A stretch of 64,000 nucleotides of DNA from Pseudooceanicola nanhaiensis DSM 18065 (GCF_000688295.1 NZ_JHZF01000011.1:590288-654287); one strand, 5' to 3'; counted from the stretch's first letter, positions 1 to 9,642 are shown. Translations and numbers: made by a program. Notes: generated by a model not told the origin, from the letters alone.

Positions 1-328
1 CTTCGGCCTCTGCTTCCAGCTGCCCGTGCTTCTGACCCTCATGGGCAAGGCGGGGCTGGTGTCCTCGGCCGGGCTGCGCTCGGTTCGGAAATACGCGGTC
101 GTCGCCATCCTCGTGCTCGCCGCGCTGGTGACGCCGCCCGATGTGATCACGCAGGTGATCCTCTTCGTCGTGGTCTACGGGCTCTACGAGGTCTCGATCT
201 TCCTGGTCGGCCGCGTCGAGCGCAAGCGCGAGGCGGAGCTCCGGGCGCAGGGGCTCTGGGTCGACGACGTCGAGGAGGAAGAGGCCGAGGACCTCGCCGC
301 AGCGGAGACCGGACGCAAGGATGAGTGA
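1..328 (+). CDS. tatC: Sec-independent (twin-arginine) translocase subunit TatC, C-terminal part
   Basis: TatC is the polytopic inner-membrane subunit that recognises twin-arginine signal peptides with TatB. Only the last ~109 residues are present; the reading frame is already open at base 2 and the 5' end lies outside the window. The visible part has the FGLCFQLPV segment, a second hydrophobic stretch around [16 protein letters not shown] and a last membrane helix ([15 protein letters not shown]), then a charged Glu-rich cytoplasmic tail, as expected for TatC. The stop overlaps the start of the next gene by 8 bp, so the two are probably translationally coupled. Confidence 0.93.
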   Translation, partial: FGLCFQLPVLLTLMGKAGLVSSAGLRSVRKYAVVAILVLAALVTPPDVITQVILFVVVYGLYEVSIFLVGRVERKREAELRAQGLWVDDVEEEEAEDLAAAETGRKDE

Positions 329-1163
329 CGTGCAGGAACGCATCGCCGCGGCGCTGGAACGCATGGCGCCCGCGCCGCTGGCCGCGCCCGATTTCGCCGC
401 GGCGGACGCCTTCGTCTGGCACGTGAACCCCGAACGGCTGGTGCCCGTGGGGCGGGTCAACCGGGTGGCGCTCGAGCTGCTCGTGGGGATCGACCGCTCG
501 CGCGACACGCTGCTGGCCAACACGCTGCAGTTCGCGAAGGGCCTGCCCGCCAACAATGCGCTGCTCTGGGGCGCGCGGGGGATGGGCAAGTCGAGCCTGG
601 TCAAGGCGATCCATGCCGAGGTGCTGCGGCAGGGGCTGGGGCTGAAGATCGTCGAGCTGCAGCGCGAGGACCTGCCGACGGTGGGCCGGCTGATGGAGCT
701 TCTGGCGGCCTCGGAGGAGCGCTTCCTGCTGTTCTGCGACGACCTGTCCTTCAGCCATGACGACGAGCATTACAAGTCGCTGAAGGCGGTGCTCGACGGC
801 GGCATCGCGGGGCGGCCCGAGAACGTGCTGCTCTACGCCACGTCGAACCGGCGCCATCTGATGCCGCGGGACATGATCGAGAACGAGCGCGGCTCGGCGA
901 TCAACCCCTCCGAGGCGGTGGAGGAGAAGGTCTCGCTCTCTGACCGGTTCGGTCTCTGGCTGGGCTTCCACGCCTGCGACCAGGACAGCTACCTCGCGAT
1001 GATCCGCGGCTATTGCGATGCCTTCGGGGTCGGGATCGACGACGCCACCCTGCGCGCCGAGGCGATCGAGTGGCAGGCGACCCGTGGTTCCCGCTCGGGG
1101 CGCGTCGCCTGGCAGTATTTCACCGACCTCGCCGGTCGCAAGGGCGTGGCGCTGCCCGCCTGA
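321..1163 (+). CDS. DUF815 family AAA+ ATPase
   Basis: A 280-residue ATP-binding protein of the DUF815 family, cytoplasmic, function not established. The P-loop GARGMGKS lies at about residues 84–91 and the Walker B segment [10 protein letters not shown] at about 135–144, followed by a sensor-like [10 protein letters not shown]. Length and motif order fit the family. It overlaps the end of tatC by 8 bp, a neighbourhood common in Rhodobacteraceae, but nothing in the sequence shows a role in Tat transport. It is followed by a convergent gene with a structured repeat between them. Confidence 0.9.
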   Translation: MSDVQERIAAALERMAPAPLAAPDFAAADAFVWHVNPERLVPVGRVNRVALELLVGIDRSRDTLLANTLQFAKGLPANNALLWGARGMGKSSLVKAIHAEVLRQGLGLKIVELQREDLPTVGRLMELLAASEERFLLFCDDLSFSHDDEHYKSLKAVLDGGIAGRPENVLLYATSNRRHLMPRDMIENERGSAINPSEAVEEKVSLSDRFGLWLGFHACDQDSYLAMIRGYCDAFGVGIDDATLRAEAIEWQATRGSRSGRVAWQYFTDLAGRKGVALPA

Positions 1164-1187
1164 GGCCATCTCACAACGTGTCTGTCC

Positions 1188-1419
1188 GAACGGAGCGGCC
1201 CTGCGGGCCGCACACGATCCCTTGCGATTTGGCGGGGCCAAATCGCGTTTGCCTCCGGCGGGGAGTGCGGTGTCTTCCCGGAAACGCGCCAGTGGCGCGT
1301 TTCGGCACCGAACGGGCGGAGCCCTTGACCAGAGGAAGGGCGGACACGTGTCCCCTGCTTCCTCTTGCCGAAAATATCCCGGGGGAGTCGCGGCCTGCCG
1401 CGACGGGGGCAGAGCCCCC
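1188..1419 (+). repeat. Long structured intergenic repeat, copy A
   Basis: About 230 bp between two convergent genes. It is clearly homologous to a second copy at 34552–34767: both carry the same ordered blocks, including gcctccggcggggagtg, a gcc-rich hairpin before ttcggcaccgaacgggcgg and gaccagaggaagg. It is a chain of small inverted repeats (for example cgatttgg/ccaaatcg). It ends with the short module found five times in this window: cttcctcttgccgaaaat at 1358, a hairpin, then gggggcagagccccc at 1405–1419. No transposase is present. A non-coding mobile or REP-like element is the simplest reading; it may also terminate the two flanking genes. Confidence 0.8.
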
Positions 1420-1432
1420 GCCGACGCCGGCC

Positions 1433-2650
1433 TTATTGCAGGTACGGCATGGGGTCGGTGCTCTCGAGGCCCTTGCGGACCTCGAAATGTACGTAGGGCG
1501 ATGCGCCGCCGGGGATCTCGGCGATCTTCTGGCCGCGCGAGACGGTCTGCTTTTCCTTCACCGCGATCTTGGTGACGTTGGAATAGATCGTCAGCAGCTT
1601 GCCGTCGTGGCGCAGGACGACCACATGGTTGCCCTCGGCATCCGAGGTGATCGCGGCGACCTGGCCGCCATCGGCGGCGCCCACGGCAGAGCCGGGCGCG
1701 GCCTGGATGTCGATCCCGTCGTTGCGCCCCTTGGCATATTCGCGGATCACCTTGCCGCGCACCGGGTAGCTCATCGCGCCGGAACTGGCGGGGGCCGCCT
1801 GGTCCTGGCCGATGTCCGGCGGCGGGGCCGCCTTCGCCTCGGCCTTGGCCTTGGCGACGGGCACCGTCTTCTCGTCCGGCAGCGGCTTGGCCGCGCTCGG
1901 CGGCACGGGGGTCGGGGAGCCGACGCCGGGCGCCTCCACCACCGCCGGCGCGGCGGGCGCGGCCTGGGCGGGCGCGGCGCTGGCGACCGGGATCAGCAGG
2001 AACTGGCCTTCGCGGATCGTCAGATTGCCGTCGAGCCCGTTCCATTCCGCCAGCGACTTGACCGGCACACCGTAGAGGCGGGCCACGGTATAGGCGGTCT
2101 CGCCGCGCTGCACCCGGTGGCGCGTGGGTTCGGCGCCGCCCGGGGCCGGGGCGGGCTTGGGCGCGGCGGCGGGCGCGAGGGTCGAGGTCTGCACGCTCTG
2201 GTCGCCGGCGCGGTCGATGGCGCCGCCCGCGAGCGAGCTGATGTCCGAGCTTGGCCGCAGCGGTCCGGCGGTCATTGCGCCGGTGGCCTGCGACGGTTCG
2301 GCGACCCGCGTCGGCAGCGAGAGCACCTCGTCCTCGCGCAGCCGGTCATCGACGCGCAGCCCGTTGTGGCGGGCCAGGGCGGCGGGTTCGGCGCCGATCC
2401 GGGCCGCGAGGCTGGCGACGGTGTCGCCGCGCTGTGCCACGGCGACCTGGTAATTCGGGTAGGAGATGATGCCGCGGTTGTCGGGCATCGGGCGGTCCGC
2501 GGTGGCCATCCGGGCCGCCTCGGCGGTGGAGAAGCCGTTCAGGTGGTGCCGGAGGTCGTAATCGACCCGTGGCGCATTGCTGCACCCGGCGATGGTCAGG
2601 GCAAGCCCGGAGACCGCGAGGCCCCGCATGGCGTTCCGGAAAGCGTTCAT
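1433..2650 (-). CDS. nlpD: LysM/M23 lipoprotein, NlpD-like amidase activator
   Basis: A 405-residue outer-membrane lipoprotein candidate: signal peptide ending in lipobox LTIAGC (Cys about residue 23), LysM domains at about residues 65–113 and 178–221, an Ala/Pro-rich linker and a C-terminal LytM (peptidase M23) domain. The metalloprotease signature is degenerate. The HxxxD motif reads NDGID, the YxH position reads YSN, and HxH reads YVH, so most zinc and catalytic histidines are lost. This is the pattern of NlpD/EnvC proteins that activate cell-wall amidases instead of cutting murein. It lies downstream of pcm and surE in the same direction, as in many proteobacteria. Confidence 0.85.
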   Translation of the reverse strand: MNAFRNAMRGLAVSGLALTIAGCSNAPRVDYDLRHHLNGFSTAEAARMATADRPMPDNRGIISYPNYQVAVAQRGDTVASLAARIGAEPAALARHNGLRVDDRLREDEVLSLPTRVAEPSQATGAMTAGPLRPSSDISSLAGGAIDRAGDQSVQTSTLAPAAAPKPAPAPGGAEPTRHRVQRGETAYTVARLYGVPVKSLAEWNGLDGNLTIREGQFLLIPVASAAPAQAAPAAPAVVEAPGVGSPTPVPPSAAKPLPDEKTVPVAKAKAEAKAAPPPDIGQDQAAPASSGAMSYPVRGKVIREYAKGRNDGIDIQAAPGSAVGAADGGQVAAITSDAEGNHVVVLRHDGKLLTIYSNVTKIAVKEKQTVSRGQKIAEIPGGASPYVHFEVRKGLESTDPMPYLQ

Positions 2651-2765
2651 CTGTTCGATCCCTCAGCGTCGCCCCTGTTGGTCGGAGCTTTCGGTGATGT
2701 TCGGTGCGCCGGCCTGCCGGACCCTGCGCATGTGACTGTCAAATCGTGCGCCTGTCGTCTCTGCG

Positions 2766-3410
2766 TCATTCCCGGGCAAGCCCCCCGACGAGGGGCACGA
2801 ACCGCACCGGGCTCAGTTCGTCGTAATCGAGCCCGGTCTCGGTGCGGCGGACACGGATCAGGCTCTGAACCGTGTCGGACTGACCGACGGGCAGGACCAT
2901 GATACCGCCAATCTTCAGTTGGGCCAATAGGGGGCCCGGCGGATCCTCGGCCGCTGCGGTCACAAGGATACGATCGAACGGCGCCTGGTCGGGCAGCCCG
3001 TGCGATCCGTCGCCGTGGATCGCGGTGATGTTCGACAGGTTCATCGCCTCGAAGAGCTTGCGCGCCTCCTGCACGAGGCGGGCGTGGCGGTCGATCGTGT
3101 AGACCCGGCGGGCGATCTGGCTGAGCACCGCGGCCTGGTAGCCCGAGCCGGTGCCGACCTCGAGCACCTTGTCGCGGCGCTGCACGTCGAGCGCCTGGGT
3201 CATCAGCCCCACGATCGACGGCTGGGAGATCGTCTGCCCGCAGTCGATGGGCAGCGGCGTGTCCTCGTAGGCGCGGCCCGCGAAGATGCCCCGGACGAAG
3301 GGACCGCGGTCGATCTTCTCCATCGCCGTCAGGGTGGCCTTGTCCGTCACGCCGCGGGTGCGCAGCGTGTAGAGGAACTGCATCTTCCGTTCGGCGGCCT
3401 CGTCGGTCAT
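2766..3410 (-). CDS. pcm: Protein-L-isoaspartate O-methyltransferase
   Basis: SAM-dependent methylation of isoaspartyl residues in damaged proteins, cytoplasmic. The 214-residue protein has the family's internal [15 protein letters not shown] substrate-site segment and the SAM-binding motif [15 protein letters not shown] in the middle, with a typical C-terminal half. The start codon overlaps the stop of surE by 4 bp, so surE and pcm form one translationally coupled unit, a gene pair also seen in E. coli. Confidence 0.95.
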   Translation of the reverse strand: MTDEAAERKMQFLYTLRTRGVTDKATLTAMEKIDRGPFVRGIFAGRAYEDTPLPIDCGQTISQPSIVGLMTQALDVQRRDKVLEVGTGSGYQAAVLSQIARRVYTIDRHARLVQEARKLFEAMNLSNITAIHGDGSHGLPDQAPFDRILVTAAAEDPPGPLLAQLKIGGIMVLPVGQSDTVQSLIRVRRTETGLDYDELSPVRFVPLVGGLARE

Positions 3411-4189
3411 TCGATGCTCTTCAGCTCCCCGAGCATGTCATGGGCGGTCAGGTCGGCGCGCATCGGCGTGACCGAGATGTAATTGTCGAGGTTCGCATGG
3501 GCGTCCGAGCCGGGCAGGGTCGGGACCTGCTGGTCGCCGCCCTGGATCCAGAGGAACTTGCGCCCCGAGGGCGAGAAATGCGGCTGGGTCGAGAAGCGGG
3601 TGTTGCGGCGGAAGCCCTGCGTGGTGACCTTCGCGCCGCGCACGCTGGCGGCGGGGCAGGGCGGGAAGTTGATGTTGTAGAACAGCCGGTAGTCGCCGTC
3701 GTCCTTCGGCTGCGCGGCGAGGATTCGGCGGACGAGCTCCGCGCCGTGCACCGCCGCCGCCTCGAACGGGTTGTCCATCTGGAAGTTCTCGGGCCCGAGG
3801 TATTGCGAGAGCGCGAAGGAGGGGATGCCCTGCAGCGCGCCTTCCATGGCGCCGCCGAGCGTGCCGGAATAGAGCGCGTTCTCGGCCGAGTTGTTGCCCC
3901 GGTTCACGCCGGAGAGGATCAGGTCGACCTTTTCCTCCTTCAGCACGTCATGCAGCCCCGCAAGGACGCAATCGGCCGGGGAGCCCTCGGCGGCGAAGCG
4001 GCGGGGGCCGAGCTTGGTGACCATCATCGGGTGAGTGTAGGAGATCTTGTGCGCGACGCCCGATTGCTCGAAGGCGGGGGCGACGCACCAGACCTCGCCC
4101 GCGTCACCGGCAAGCTCGGCGGCGATGACCTGCATGATCTCGAGGCCCGGAGCGGAGATCCCGTCGTCGTTGGTGATGAGAATGCGCAT
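3407..4189 (-). CDS. surE: 5'/3'-nucleotidase SurE
   Basis: Metal-dependent nucleoside 5'/3'-monophosphatase and exopolyphosphatase. The N-terminus [15 protein letters not shown] contains the metal-binding Asp pair. The later GVNRGNN and [11 protein letters not shown] segments are the conserved SurE active-site blocks. At 260 residues it is the usual length. It is first in a minus-strand unit with pcm (4-bp overlap) and the NlpD-like gene. The 225 bp upstream up to the next gene hold no recognisable gene. Confidence 0.96.
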   Translation of the reverse strand: MRILITNDDGISAPGLEIMQVIAAELAGDAGEVWCVAPAFEQSGVAHKISYTHPMMVTKLGPRRFAAEGSPADCVLAGLHDVLKEEKVDLILSGVNRGNNSAENALYSGTLGGAMEGALQGIPSFALSQYLGPENFQMDNPFEAAAVHGAELVRRILAAQPKDDGDYRLFYNINFPPCPAASVRGAKVTTQGFRRNTRFSTQPHFSPSGRKFLWIQGGDQQVPTLPGSDAHANLDNYISVTPMRADLTAHDMLGELKSIE

Positions 4190-4414
4190 GCGTGTCTGCC
4201 CCCGTTCCTGCCCATGGCCTGCATAGGCGAGAGGTCAGCGAGGGGCAAGCGGTCGGTAAGGGGTTGTGACCCGGTGTGGCGCGAGGGCGCGGCGCGACGT
4301 GGCGTTTCCGGGCCTCTCCGCTTCGGCCCCCGGTCCCGCGGCGCCCGGATCAGGCGCCGCGCCGGGAGGTCCGGTGCAGGCCGGTCCAGAGCCCGGCCCC
4401 GAGGGGCGAGGCGC

Positions 4415-5095
4415 TCAGGCCAGGGCCTCGGCCAGCAGGCGGGCGGCCTCGGTATCGGGGGCGCTCAACGCGGCACGGTCCTCGCCGGGGTGGAACCGGG
4501 CGCGGAGCGCGGTCGGCATCGGCTTCGGCGTCAGGATGCGGATCCGGGGCGAGGCGACGGTGCCCTCCTGCGCCCAGGCCCGGGCCAGCGCGATCTGGCC
4601 GCGCTTGGTGGCGCCGTAGCAGCCGTGGAACTTCTCGTCGGCCGACGGGTCGTCGAAGAAGATCGCCGTGGCCTCGGGCCCCAGCAGGGGGGCGACATAG
4701 GGGATCAGGATCCCCATGGCGGCGAGGTTCGTCGCCATGGTCTTGTCCCAGTCCTTGGCGTCGATGTGCTCGGCCGGGGTCAGCGGCGGCGCGTGGACCG
4801 CCGTGTGCGCCCAGAGCGCAAGCCCGCCCCAGCGGTCGTGGATCGACCGGCAGAGCTGGGCCATCGCGTCCCGGTTGGTGACATCCATCGGCGCGAGCGT
4901 GGCCGAACCGCCCTTGGCCTGGATACGGTCGTCGAGCTCTTCCAGCGCGCCCACCGTGCGGGCGACGCAGATCACGTGATGCTCGGGGGCGAGCGCGAGG
5001 GCGAGGGCGGCACCGAGACCGCGCGAGGCGCCGGTGACGAGGACGGGATGTGTTGTCATGCGGCGCGGTTTGCGGTCAATCTCGGCGACAGTCAA
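4415..5095 (-). CDS. Short-chain dehydrogenase/reductase (SDR)
   Basis: A 226-residue classical SDR of unknown substrate. The NAD(P)-binding motif TGASRGLG is near the N-terminus, and the catalytic Tyr/Lys pair is in YGATK at about residue 160. It contains the LAPMDVTNRDAM segment typical of cofactor contacts. The start overlaps the stop of the small upstream gene by 4 bp (ATGA), so the two are cotranscribed. Several database relatives are called oxidoreductases without a known substrate; I do not assign one. Confidence 0.85.
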   Translation of the reverse strand: MTVAEIDRKPRRMTTHPVLVTGASRGLGAALALALAPEHHVICVARTVGALEELDDRIQAKGGSATLAPMDVTNRDAMAQLCRSIHDRWGGLALWAHTAVHAPPLTPAEHIDAKDWDKTMATNLAAMGILIPYVAPLLGPEATAIFFDDPSADEKFHGCYGATKRGQIALARAWAQEGTVASPRIRILTPKPMPTALRARFHPGEDRAALSAPDTEAARLLAEALA

Positions 5096-5406
5096 GCGCT
5101 CGGGAAGGTGAAACGCCTGAGCTTGCCCCGATGAGCCACGGTGACGAAGTCCTCGGCGATGGCGAGCACCTTGTCGCCCGCGAGCCGGTCGCCGACGGTC
5201 ACCTTGCTGACGACGCCATTGGGCAGGCGCAGGATCGCGCGGCGGTCGCTGTCGGAGCCGTAGGTGCCGAGCAGCAGCGGCTCGGTCGGATCGAACTGGG
5301 CCGCAACGGTCGCGGTATCGGCGGCGGAGCCGCTCGCCGGATCGGGACGCGGTGCGGTATCGAGGTTTGCGGGCCGCAGGCGCGGCCGGAGGGAAATCTT
5401 GGGCAT
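5092..5406 (-). CDS. Small protein with GspC/PilP-like C-terminal domain
   Basis: I chose the start MPKISLRPRL (104 residues). The frame is open upstream to 5592, but that extension is Arg/Pro-rich and looks non-coding. The N-terminal third is Pro/Ala-rich. The C-terminal ~60 residues (LLLGTYGS, RAILRLPNG, VTVGDRLAGDKV) resemble the small β-domain seen at the end of GspC/PilP-type proteins. In related bacteria such a domain often sits on much longer proteins, so this could be a shortened relative. It overlaps the SDR gene by 4 bp. Function unknown. Confidence 0.55.
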   Translation of the reverse strand: MPKISLRPRLRPANLDTAPRPDPASGSAADTATVAAQFDPTEPLLLGTYGSDSDRRAILRLPNGVVSKVTVGDRLAGDKVLAIAEDFVTVAHRGKLRRFTFPSA

Positions 5407-5972
5407 GTCTCTACCGGTGGAAGTGTCCGTCACACGCGCCCGCCTCCGGTTTGAGCGAAGGGTCGGCGGGCGGCGACGGGGTTCACCTAAGGACTGCGGG
5501 CGGGTCTGCAAACCGGGCCTCGGACGTTGACGCTGGGTCATCGGCGGCATGCCGCGACGCAGGCCGCCTACGCCGGCGCCAATACGCCGCAATCGCTTGA
5601 TCCGAGGGGAAAAAGTGTCACGTTTGCCGGAGGGTTTCGTGAGCGGCCGTGAGGCGCTCAGGCTTGGCCGGTGCCTTCCCTGTCGGCGAATGGCGGGGCG
5701 ATCAGGCGGCTTGGCCGGTCAGGCAATGCGCGGCACTCGGCCCCGAGCCATTCCGGCGGCGGGGCGAGGCCGGACAGGGCGGTGACGCAGAGCGGAGAGA
5801 TCGCCTGGTGCCCCGTCCACCCGACGGGATGGCAGGCGGAAGCGGGCATCGCGCAGGAAATCAGCCGGGACGCCTGCGGCAGGCGATCCGGACGGCGGCT
5901 GCGGAGCGCGGCGAGGATGCGCGCGCTCCGGTGCGACAGGGGCGAGGCAGGGGTGGTGATCCGCGGGCGCGG
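5407..5972. other. Gene-free stretch between purF and the small PilP-like gene
   Basis: About 565 bp. Short reading frames exist on both strands, but they are Arg/Pro/Ala-rich, have no ribosome-binding sites and match nothing I recognise. The part nearest 5600 (aaaaagtgtcacg) is the least GC-rich and may hold the promoter for the minus-strand genes downstream. I see no strong terminator for purF and no RNA gene. Confidence 0.5.
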
Positions 5973-7463
5973 TCACTCCGCCGCCTTCAGCTCGAACCCC
6001 TTCTCGATCATGTCGGCGGGTTCGACCGGGTATTCGCCCGAGAAACAGGCGTCGCAATATTGCGGGCACTTGTTGTCGCGGCCATTGGCCTCACCGACCG
6101 CGCGGTAGAGCCCGTCGAGCGAGATGAACTTCAGGCTGTCCACGGCGAGATGTTCGCGCATCTCCTCCTCGGACATGGTCGCGGCCAGCAGCTTTTCGCG
6201 CTGCGGGGTGTCGACGCCGTAGAAGCAGGGCCAGGCGGTCGGCGGGGAGGCGATGCGGAAATGCACCTCCTTGGCGCCGGCGTCGAGGATCATCTCCTTG
6301 ATCTTCCGGCTGGTCGTGCCGCGCACCACCGAGTCGTCCACCAGGATCACCCGCTTGTCCTTGATCAGGGCGCGGTTGACGTTGAGCTTCAGGCGGACAC
6401 CCATGTTCCGGATCTGCTCGGTCGGCTCGATGAAGGTCCGGCCCATGTACTGGTTGCGGGTGATCCCCATGGCATAGGGGATACCGCTTTCCTGGGAGAA
6501 CCCGATCGCCGCGGGCGTGCCGGAATCGGGCACCGGGCAGACGAGATCCGCATCCACCGGCGCCTCGCGGGCCAGCTCCACGCCGATCTGGCGGCGGCTT
6601 TCATAGACCGAGCGGCCGCCGAGGATCGAATCCGGGCGGGAGAAATAGACATGTTCGAAGATGCAGAACCGGGGGCTTTGCTGGCGGAAGGGCCGGCGGC
6701 TCTCGATCCCCTGGTCGGTGATGACGACCATCTCGCCCGGCTCGATCTCGCGCACGAAGGTCGCGCCGATGATGTCGAGCGCGCAGGTCTCGGAGCTCAG
6801 CACCCAGCCGTCGCCGACCTGGCCCAGCACGAGCGGCCGCACGCCGAGCGCGTCGCGCACGCCGATCAGCTGGGTCGCGGTCATGGCCACGACGGCGAAG
6901 GCGCCCTCGACCCGGCGGAGCGCGTCCTCCATCCGTTCCGGCAGGGCCTTCTGGAGCGACCGCGCCATCAGGTGGACGATGCATTCGCTGTCGCTGGAGC
7001 TCTGGAAGATCGAGCCGCGCTCGATCAGCTCGCGCCGCAGCGACTCGGCATTGGTGATGTTGCCGTTATGCGCGATGGCCGCGCCGCCCATGGCGAATTC
7101 GCCGAAGAAGGGCTGCACGTCGCGGATCTGCGTCGCGCCCTTGGAGCCGGAGGTGGAATAGCGCACATGGCCGATCCCGAGCATCCCGGGCAGCGTCTCC
7201 ATCACCGATTGCGACGTGAAGTTGTCCCGGATGTAGCCGAAGCGGCGGGCCGAGTTGAACCCGTGCGACGGGTCGTAGGTGACGATCCCGCCGGCCTCCT
7301 GCCCGCGGTGCTGGAGCGCGTGCAGCCCGAGGGCCACGAAGCTCGCCGCGTCGGTCACGCCGATGGTGCCGAAGACGCCGCATTCCTCATGCAGCTTGTC
7401 GTCGTCGTCCCACGGGTGGCGGGGAAGATCTTTGGTCACGGTGTCAGGCTGGTTGCTGGACAA
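5973..7463 (-). CDS. purF: Amidophosphoribosyltransferase
   Basis: First committed step of purine synthesis: PRPP plus glutamine to phosphoribosylamine. The 496-residue protein has an N-terminal propeptide of 27 residues before the nucleophile Cys28 in EECGVFG, so it is the processed type. The glutaminase domain follows, then a type I PRPP-binding motif VILVDDSVVRGTTS. Cysteines in WPCFYG and CPQYCDACFSG match the iron–sulfur ligands of the Bacillus-type enzyme. Gene order purF–cvpA downstream of radA is common in this family. Confidence 0.96.
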   Translation of the reverse strand: MSSNQPDTVTKDLPRHPWDDDDKLHEECGVFGTIGVTDAASFVALGLHALQHRGQEAGGIVTYDPSHGFNSARRFGYIRDNFTSQSVMETLPGMLGIGHVRYSTSGSKGATQIRDVQPFFGEFAMGGAAIAHNGNITNAESLRRELIERGSIFQSSSDSECIVHLMARSLQKALPERMEDALRRVEGAFAVVAMTATQLIGVRDALGVRPLVLGQVGDGWVLSSETCALDIIGATFVREIEPGEMVVITDQGIESRRPFRQQSPRFCIFEHVYFSRPDSILGGRSVYESRRQIGVELAREAPVDADLVCPVPDSGTPAAIGFSQESGIPYAMGITRNQYMGRTFIEPTEQIRNMGVRLKLNVNRALIKDKRVILVDDSVVRGTTSRKIKEMILDAGAKEVHFRIASPPTAWPCFYGVDTPQREKLLAATMSEEEMREHLAVDSLKFISLDGLYRAVGEANGRDNKCPQYCDACFSGEYPVEPADMIEKGFELKAAE

Positions 7464-7627
7464 GGGAGCGGCTCCGAATCCTATCGCGTCCTGGGCCCTA
7501 GTTAAGACGTCCGGGCCGGTATGTCACGAAAGGATCACAGAACCTTGTCCGCCACGCCCGGATTGTGCGCCAGGGTGACGCAAGGTCAGGCAGGGCGGCG
7601 GCATGCAGGGCCGGGGCGAAACGCAAA

Positions 7628-7655
7628 CGGCACGGCGCCCGGGGGGGCCGTGCCG
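7628..7655 (-). terminator. Hairpin terminator downstream of cvpA
   Basis: Perfect 9-bp inverted repeat cggcacggc/gccgtgccg, extended inward by gcc/ggg-type pairs, about 20 bp past the cvpA stop. On the minus strand it is followed by a T-containing run (tttgcgtttcg). It plausibly ends the radA–cvpA transcript before purF. Confidence 0.6.
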
Positions 7656-7677
7656 CGCATCCGCAATCGTCCAGCGA

Positions 7678-8238
7678 TCAGGTCGGCTGGTCGCAGGCGC
7701 CGACGAGGCCTTCGTACTGGGTGGTGATCCAGCCGAGCGCCTGCGCCGGATCCTCGTCGTTGATCCGTCCGGTGACCTGCGCGAAGACCTGCGCCGAGCG
7801 GCTGTCGTCGATCATCGGGATGTCCTGCGAGGTCAGCACCGTGTCGTAGACGAAGAAGGCGATGGCCACGAGCAGCACGCCCCGCGCCGCGCCGAAGAAG
7901 AAGCCGAGCGCCTGGTCGAGCCCGCCCAGAACCGAGCGCTGGACCACCGACGAGAAGAGCGGCGTGAAGAGCGAGGCAATGACGAGCGCCACGGCGAAGA
8001 CCGCCGCGAAGGCGGTGATGATCGAGAGCTCGCAGCTGTCCGAGATGAAATCGCCCAGGAAGGGGACTTCCTTGACCAGCGGCATCACCGCCGGGGCGAA
8101 GATATAGGCCACGATGGCGGCGACAACCCATCCCGCGATGGCCAGCACCTCGCGCAGGAAGCCACGCGAATAGGCCAGGATGGCCGACAGCACGATGATT
8201 GCGGCCACCACGCCGTCGATGAGGGTAAAGCCTTCCAT
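7678..8238 (-). CDS. cvpA: CvpA family membrane protein
   Basis: A 186-residue inner-membrane protein with four predicted hydrophobic helices (starting at VAAIIVLSAILAYS, IAGWVVAAIVAYIF, ITAFAAVFAVALVIA and GVLLVAIAFFVYD). It is the CvpA family, first linked to colicin V production and in several bacteria to envelope homeostasis. It lies between radA and purF on the same strand, the usual purF neighbourhood. The C-terminal ~40 residues are polar and end in a Cys-containing tail. Confidence 0.92.
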   Translation of the reverse strand: MEGFTLIDGVVAAIIVLSAILAYSRGFLREVLAIAGWVVAAIVAYIFAPAVMPLVKEVPFLGDFISDSCELSIITAFAAVFAVALVIASLFTPLFSSVVQRSVLGGLDQALGFFFGAARGVLLVAIAFFVYDTVLTSQDIPMIDDSRSAQVFAQVTGRINDEDPAQALGWITTQYEGLVGACDQPT

Positions 8239-8274
8239 AACGCTCCCGTACTTCCTTGCAACGGTGCGCGGGGA

Positions 8275-9642
8275 TCAGCCCGCGCCGAAGATCTCGCCTA
8301 CGAAGGCGGTCAGGTCGGTCATCCGTGTGACCTTCAGACCGCTCTCACCGCCCGGCTTGCCTCCGGCCGGCGCGATGGCCGATGAAAAACCAAGTTTCGC
8401 CGCCTCTTTCAACCTGTTTTCGGCCTGACCCACCGGACGGAGGGCGCCTGACAGGGAAATCTCGCCAAAAACGACACATTCCGCCGGCAGGGCCGTGTCC
8501 TCCCGCGCGGAAAGCAGCGCGGCGGCGACGGCGAGGTCGGCCGCGGGCTCGCCGATCTTCAGCCCGCCCGCGACGTTCAGGTAGACGTCGAGCCCGGTGA
8601 AGGGGATGCCGCAGCGCGCCTCGAGCACCGCGAGGATCATCGCGAGTCGCCCGCCGTCCCAGCCCACGACCGAGCGTCGGGGCTGCGATTGGGGCGTGGG
8701 GGCCACGAGCGCCTGTATCTCGACCAGAACGGGCCGCGTGCCCTCGATCCCGGCGAAGACGGCCGAGCCCGGCGCAGGCGTGCCGCGGTCCGACAGGAAA
8801 AGCGCCGAGGGGTTCGCGACCTCCGACAGACCCCGGCCGGTCATTTCGAAGACGCCGATCTCGTCAGCCGGGCCGAAGCGGTTCTTGACCGCGCGCAGGA
8901 TGCGGAACTGGTGCCCGCGCTCGCCCTCGAAATAGAGCACCGTGTCGACCATGTGCTCGACGACCCGGGGCCCGGCGATCTGCCCGTCCTTGGTGACATG
9001 CCCGACGAGGATCACGGCCGAGCCGCGGCGCTTGGCGAAGGCGGTCAGCTCGTGCGCCGCGGCGCGCACCTGGCTGACCGAGCCCGGCGCGCTGCCCACG
9101 CTGTCCGACCACATGGTCTGGATCGAGTCGACGATCACGAGGTCCGGGCGCTCGGCGTCCAGCGTGGTCAGGATGTCGCGCAGCACCGTCTCGGCGGCGA
9201 GCTGCACGGGCGCGTCCGAAAGCCCCAGCCGGTCGGCCCGCATCCGCACCTGCGCGGCCGCTTCCTCGCCCGAGATGTAGAAGGTCTTCAGCCCCCGCGC
9301 GGCAAAATGCGCCGCGGCTTGAAGCAGCAGCGTCGATTTCCCGATCCCCGGATCGCCGCCCACCAGGATTGCCGAGGCGGGCACCAGCCCGCCGCCGAGC
9401 ACGCGGTCGAGCTCGGCCAGACCGCTCTGCGTCCGGGGCAGGGGCGCTTCACGCGCCGAGAGGTCGGTGAGGGTGATCGTCCTGCCGCGCGAGGCGCCCA
9501 GCGACTGGGTCCCGGCGGCGGCGGAGAGCGGCGTTTCCTCGGTGATCGAGTTCCACGCCCCGCAGGCATCGCACTGGCCGGACCACTTGGAGTGGACCGC
9601 GCCGCATTCCGTGCATGTGTAGGAGGTGTTCGCCCGCGCCAT
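8275..9642 (-). CDS. radA: DNA repair protein RadA
   Basis: RecA-like ATPase that drives branch migration in recombinational repair. In order: N-terminal zinc finger CTECG…CDACG (about residues 10–30), Walker A GGDPGIGKST (about 94–103), the RadA signature KNRFG, and a C-terminal Lon-protease-like domain ending in APAGGKPGGESGLKV. At 455 residues it is the normal length. The start is ATG at MARANTSYTC, which keeps the zinc finger at its usual position. Confidence 0.96.
   Translation of the reverse strand: MARANTSYTCTECGAVHSKWSGQCDACGAWNSITEETPLSAAAGTQSLGASRGRTITLTDLSAREAPLPRTQSGLAELDRVLGGGLVPASAILVGGDPGIGKSTLLLQAAAHFAARGLKTFYISGEEAAAQVRMRADRLGLSDAPVQLAAETVLRDILTTLDAERPDLVIVDSIQTMWSDSVGSAPGSVSQVRAAAHELTAFAKRRGSAVILVGHVTKDGQIAGPRVVEHMVDTVLYFEGERGHQFRILRAVKNRFGPADEIGVFEMTGRGLSEVANPSALFLSDRGTPAPGSAVFAGIEGTRPVLVEIQALVAPTPQSQPRRSVVGWDGGRLAMILAVLEARCGIPFTGLDVYLNVAGGLKIGEPAADLAVAAALLSAREDTALPAECVVFGEISLSGALRPVGQAENRLKEAAKLGFSSAIAPAGGKPGGESGLKVTRMTDLTAFVGEIFGAG

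Noticed and set aside
1188-1419. An insertion sequence remnant
   Set aside because: No transposase fragment and no target-site duplication can be seen; the conserved structure is a chain of hairpins.
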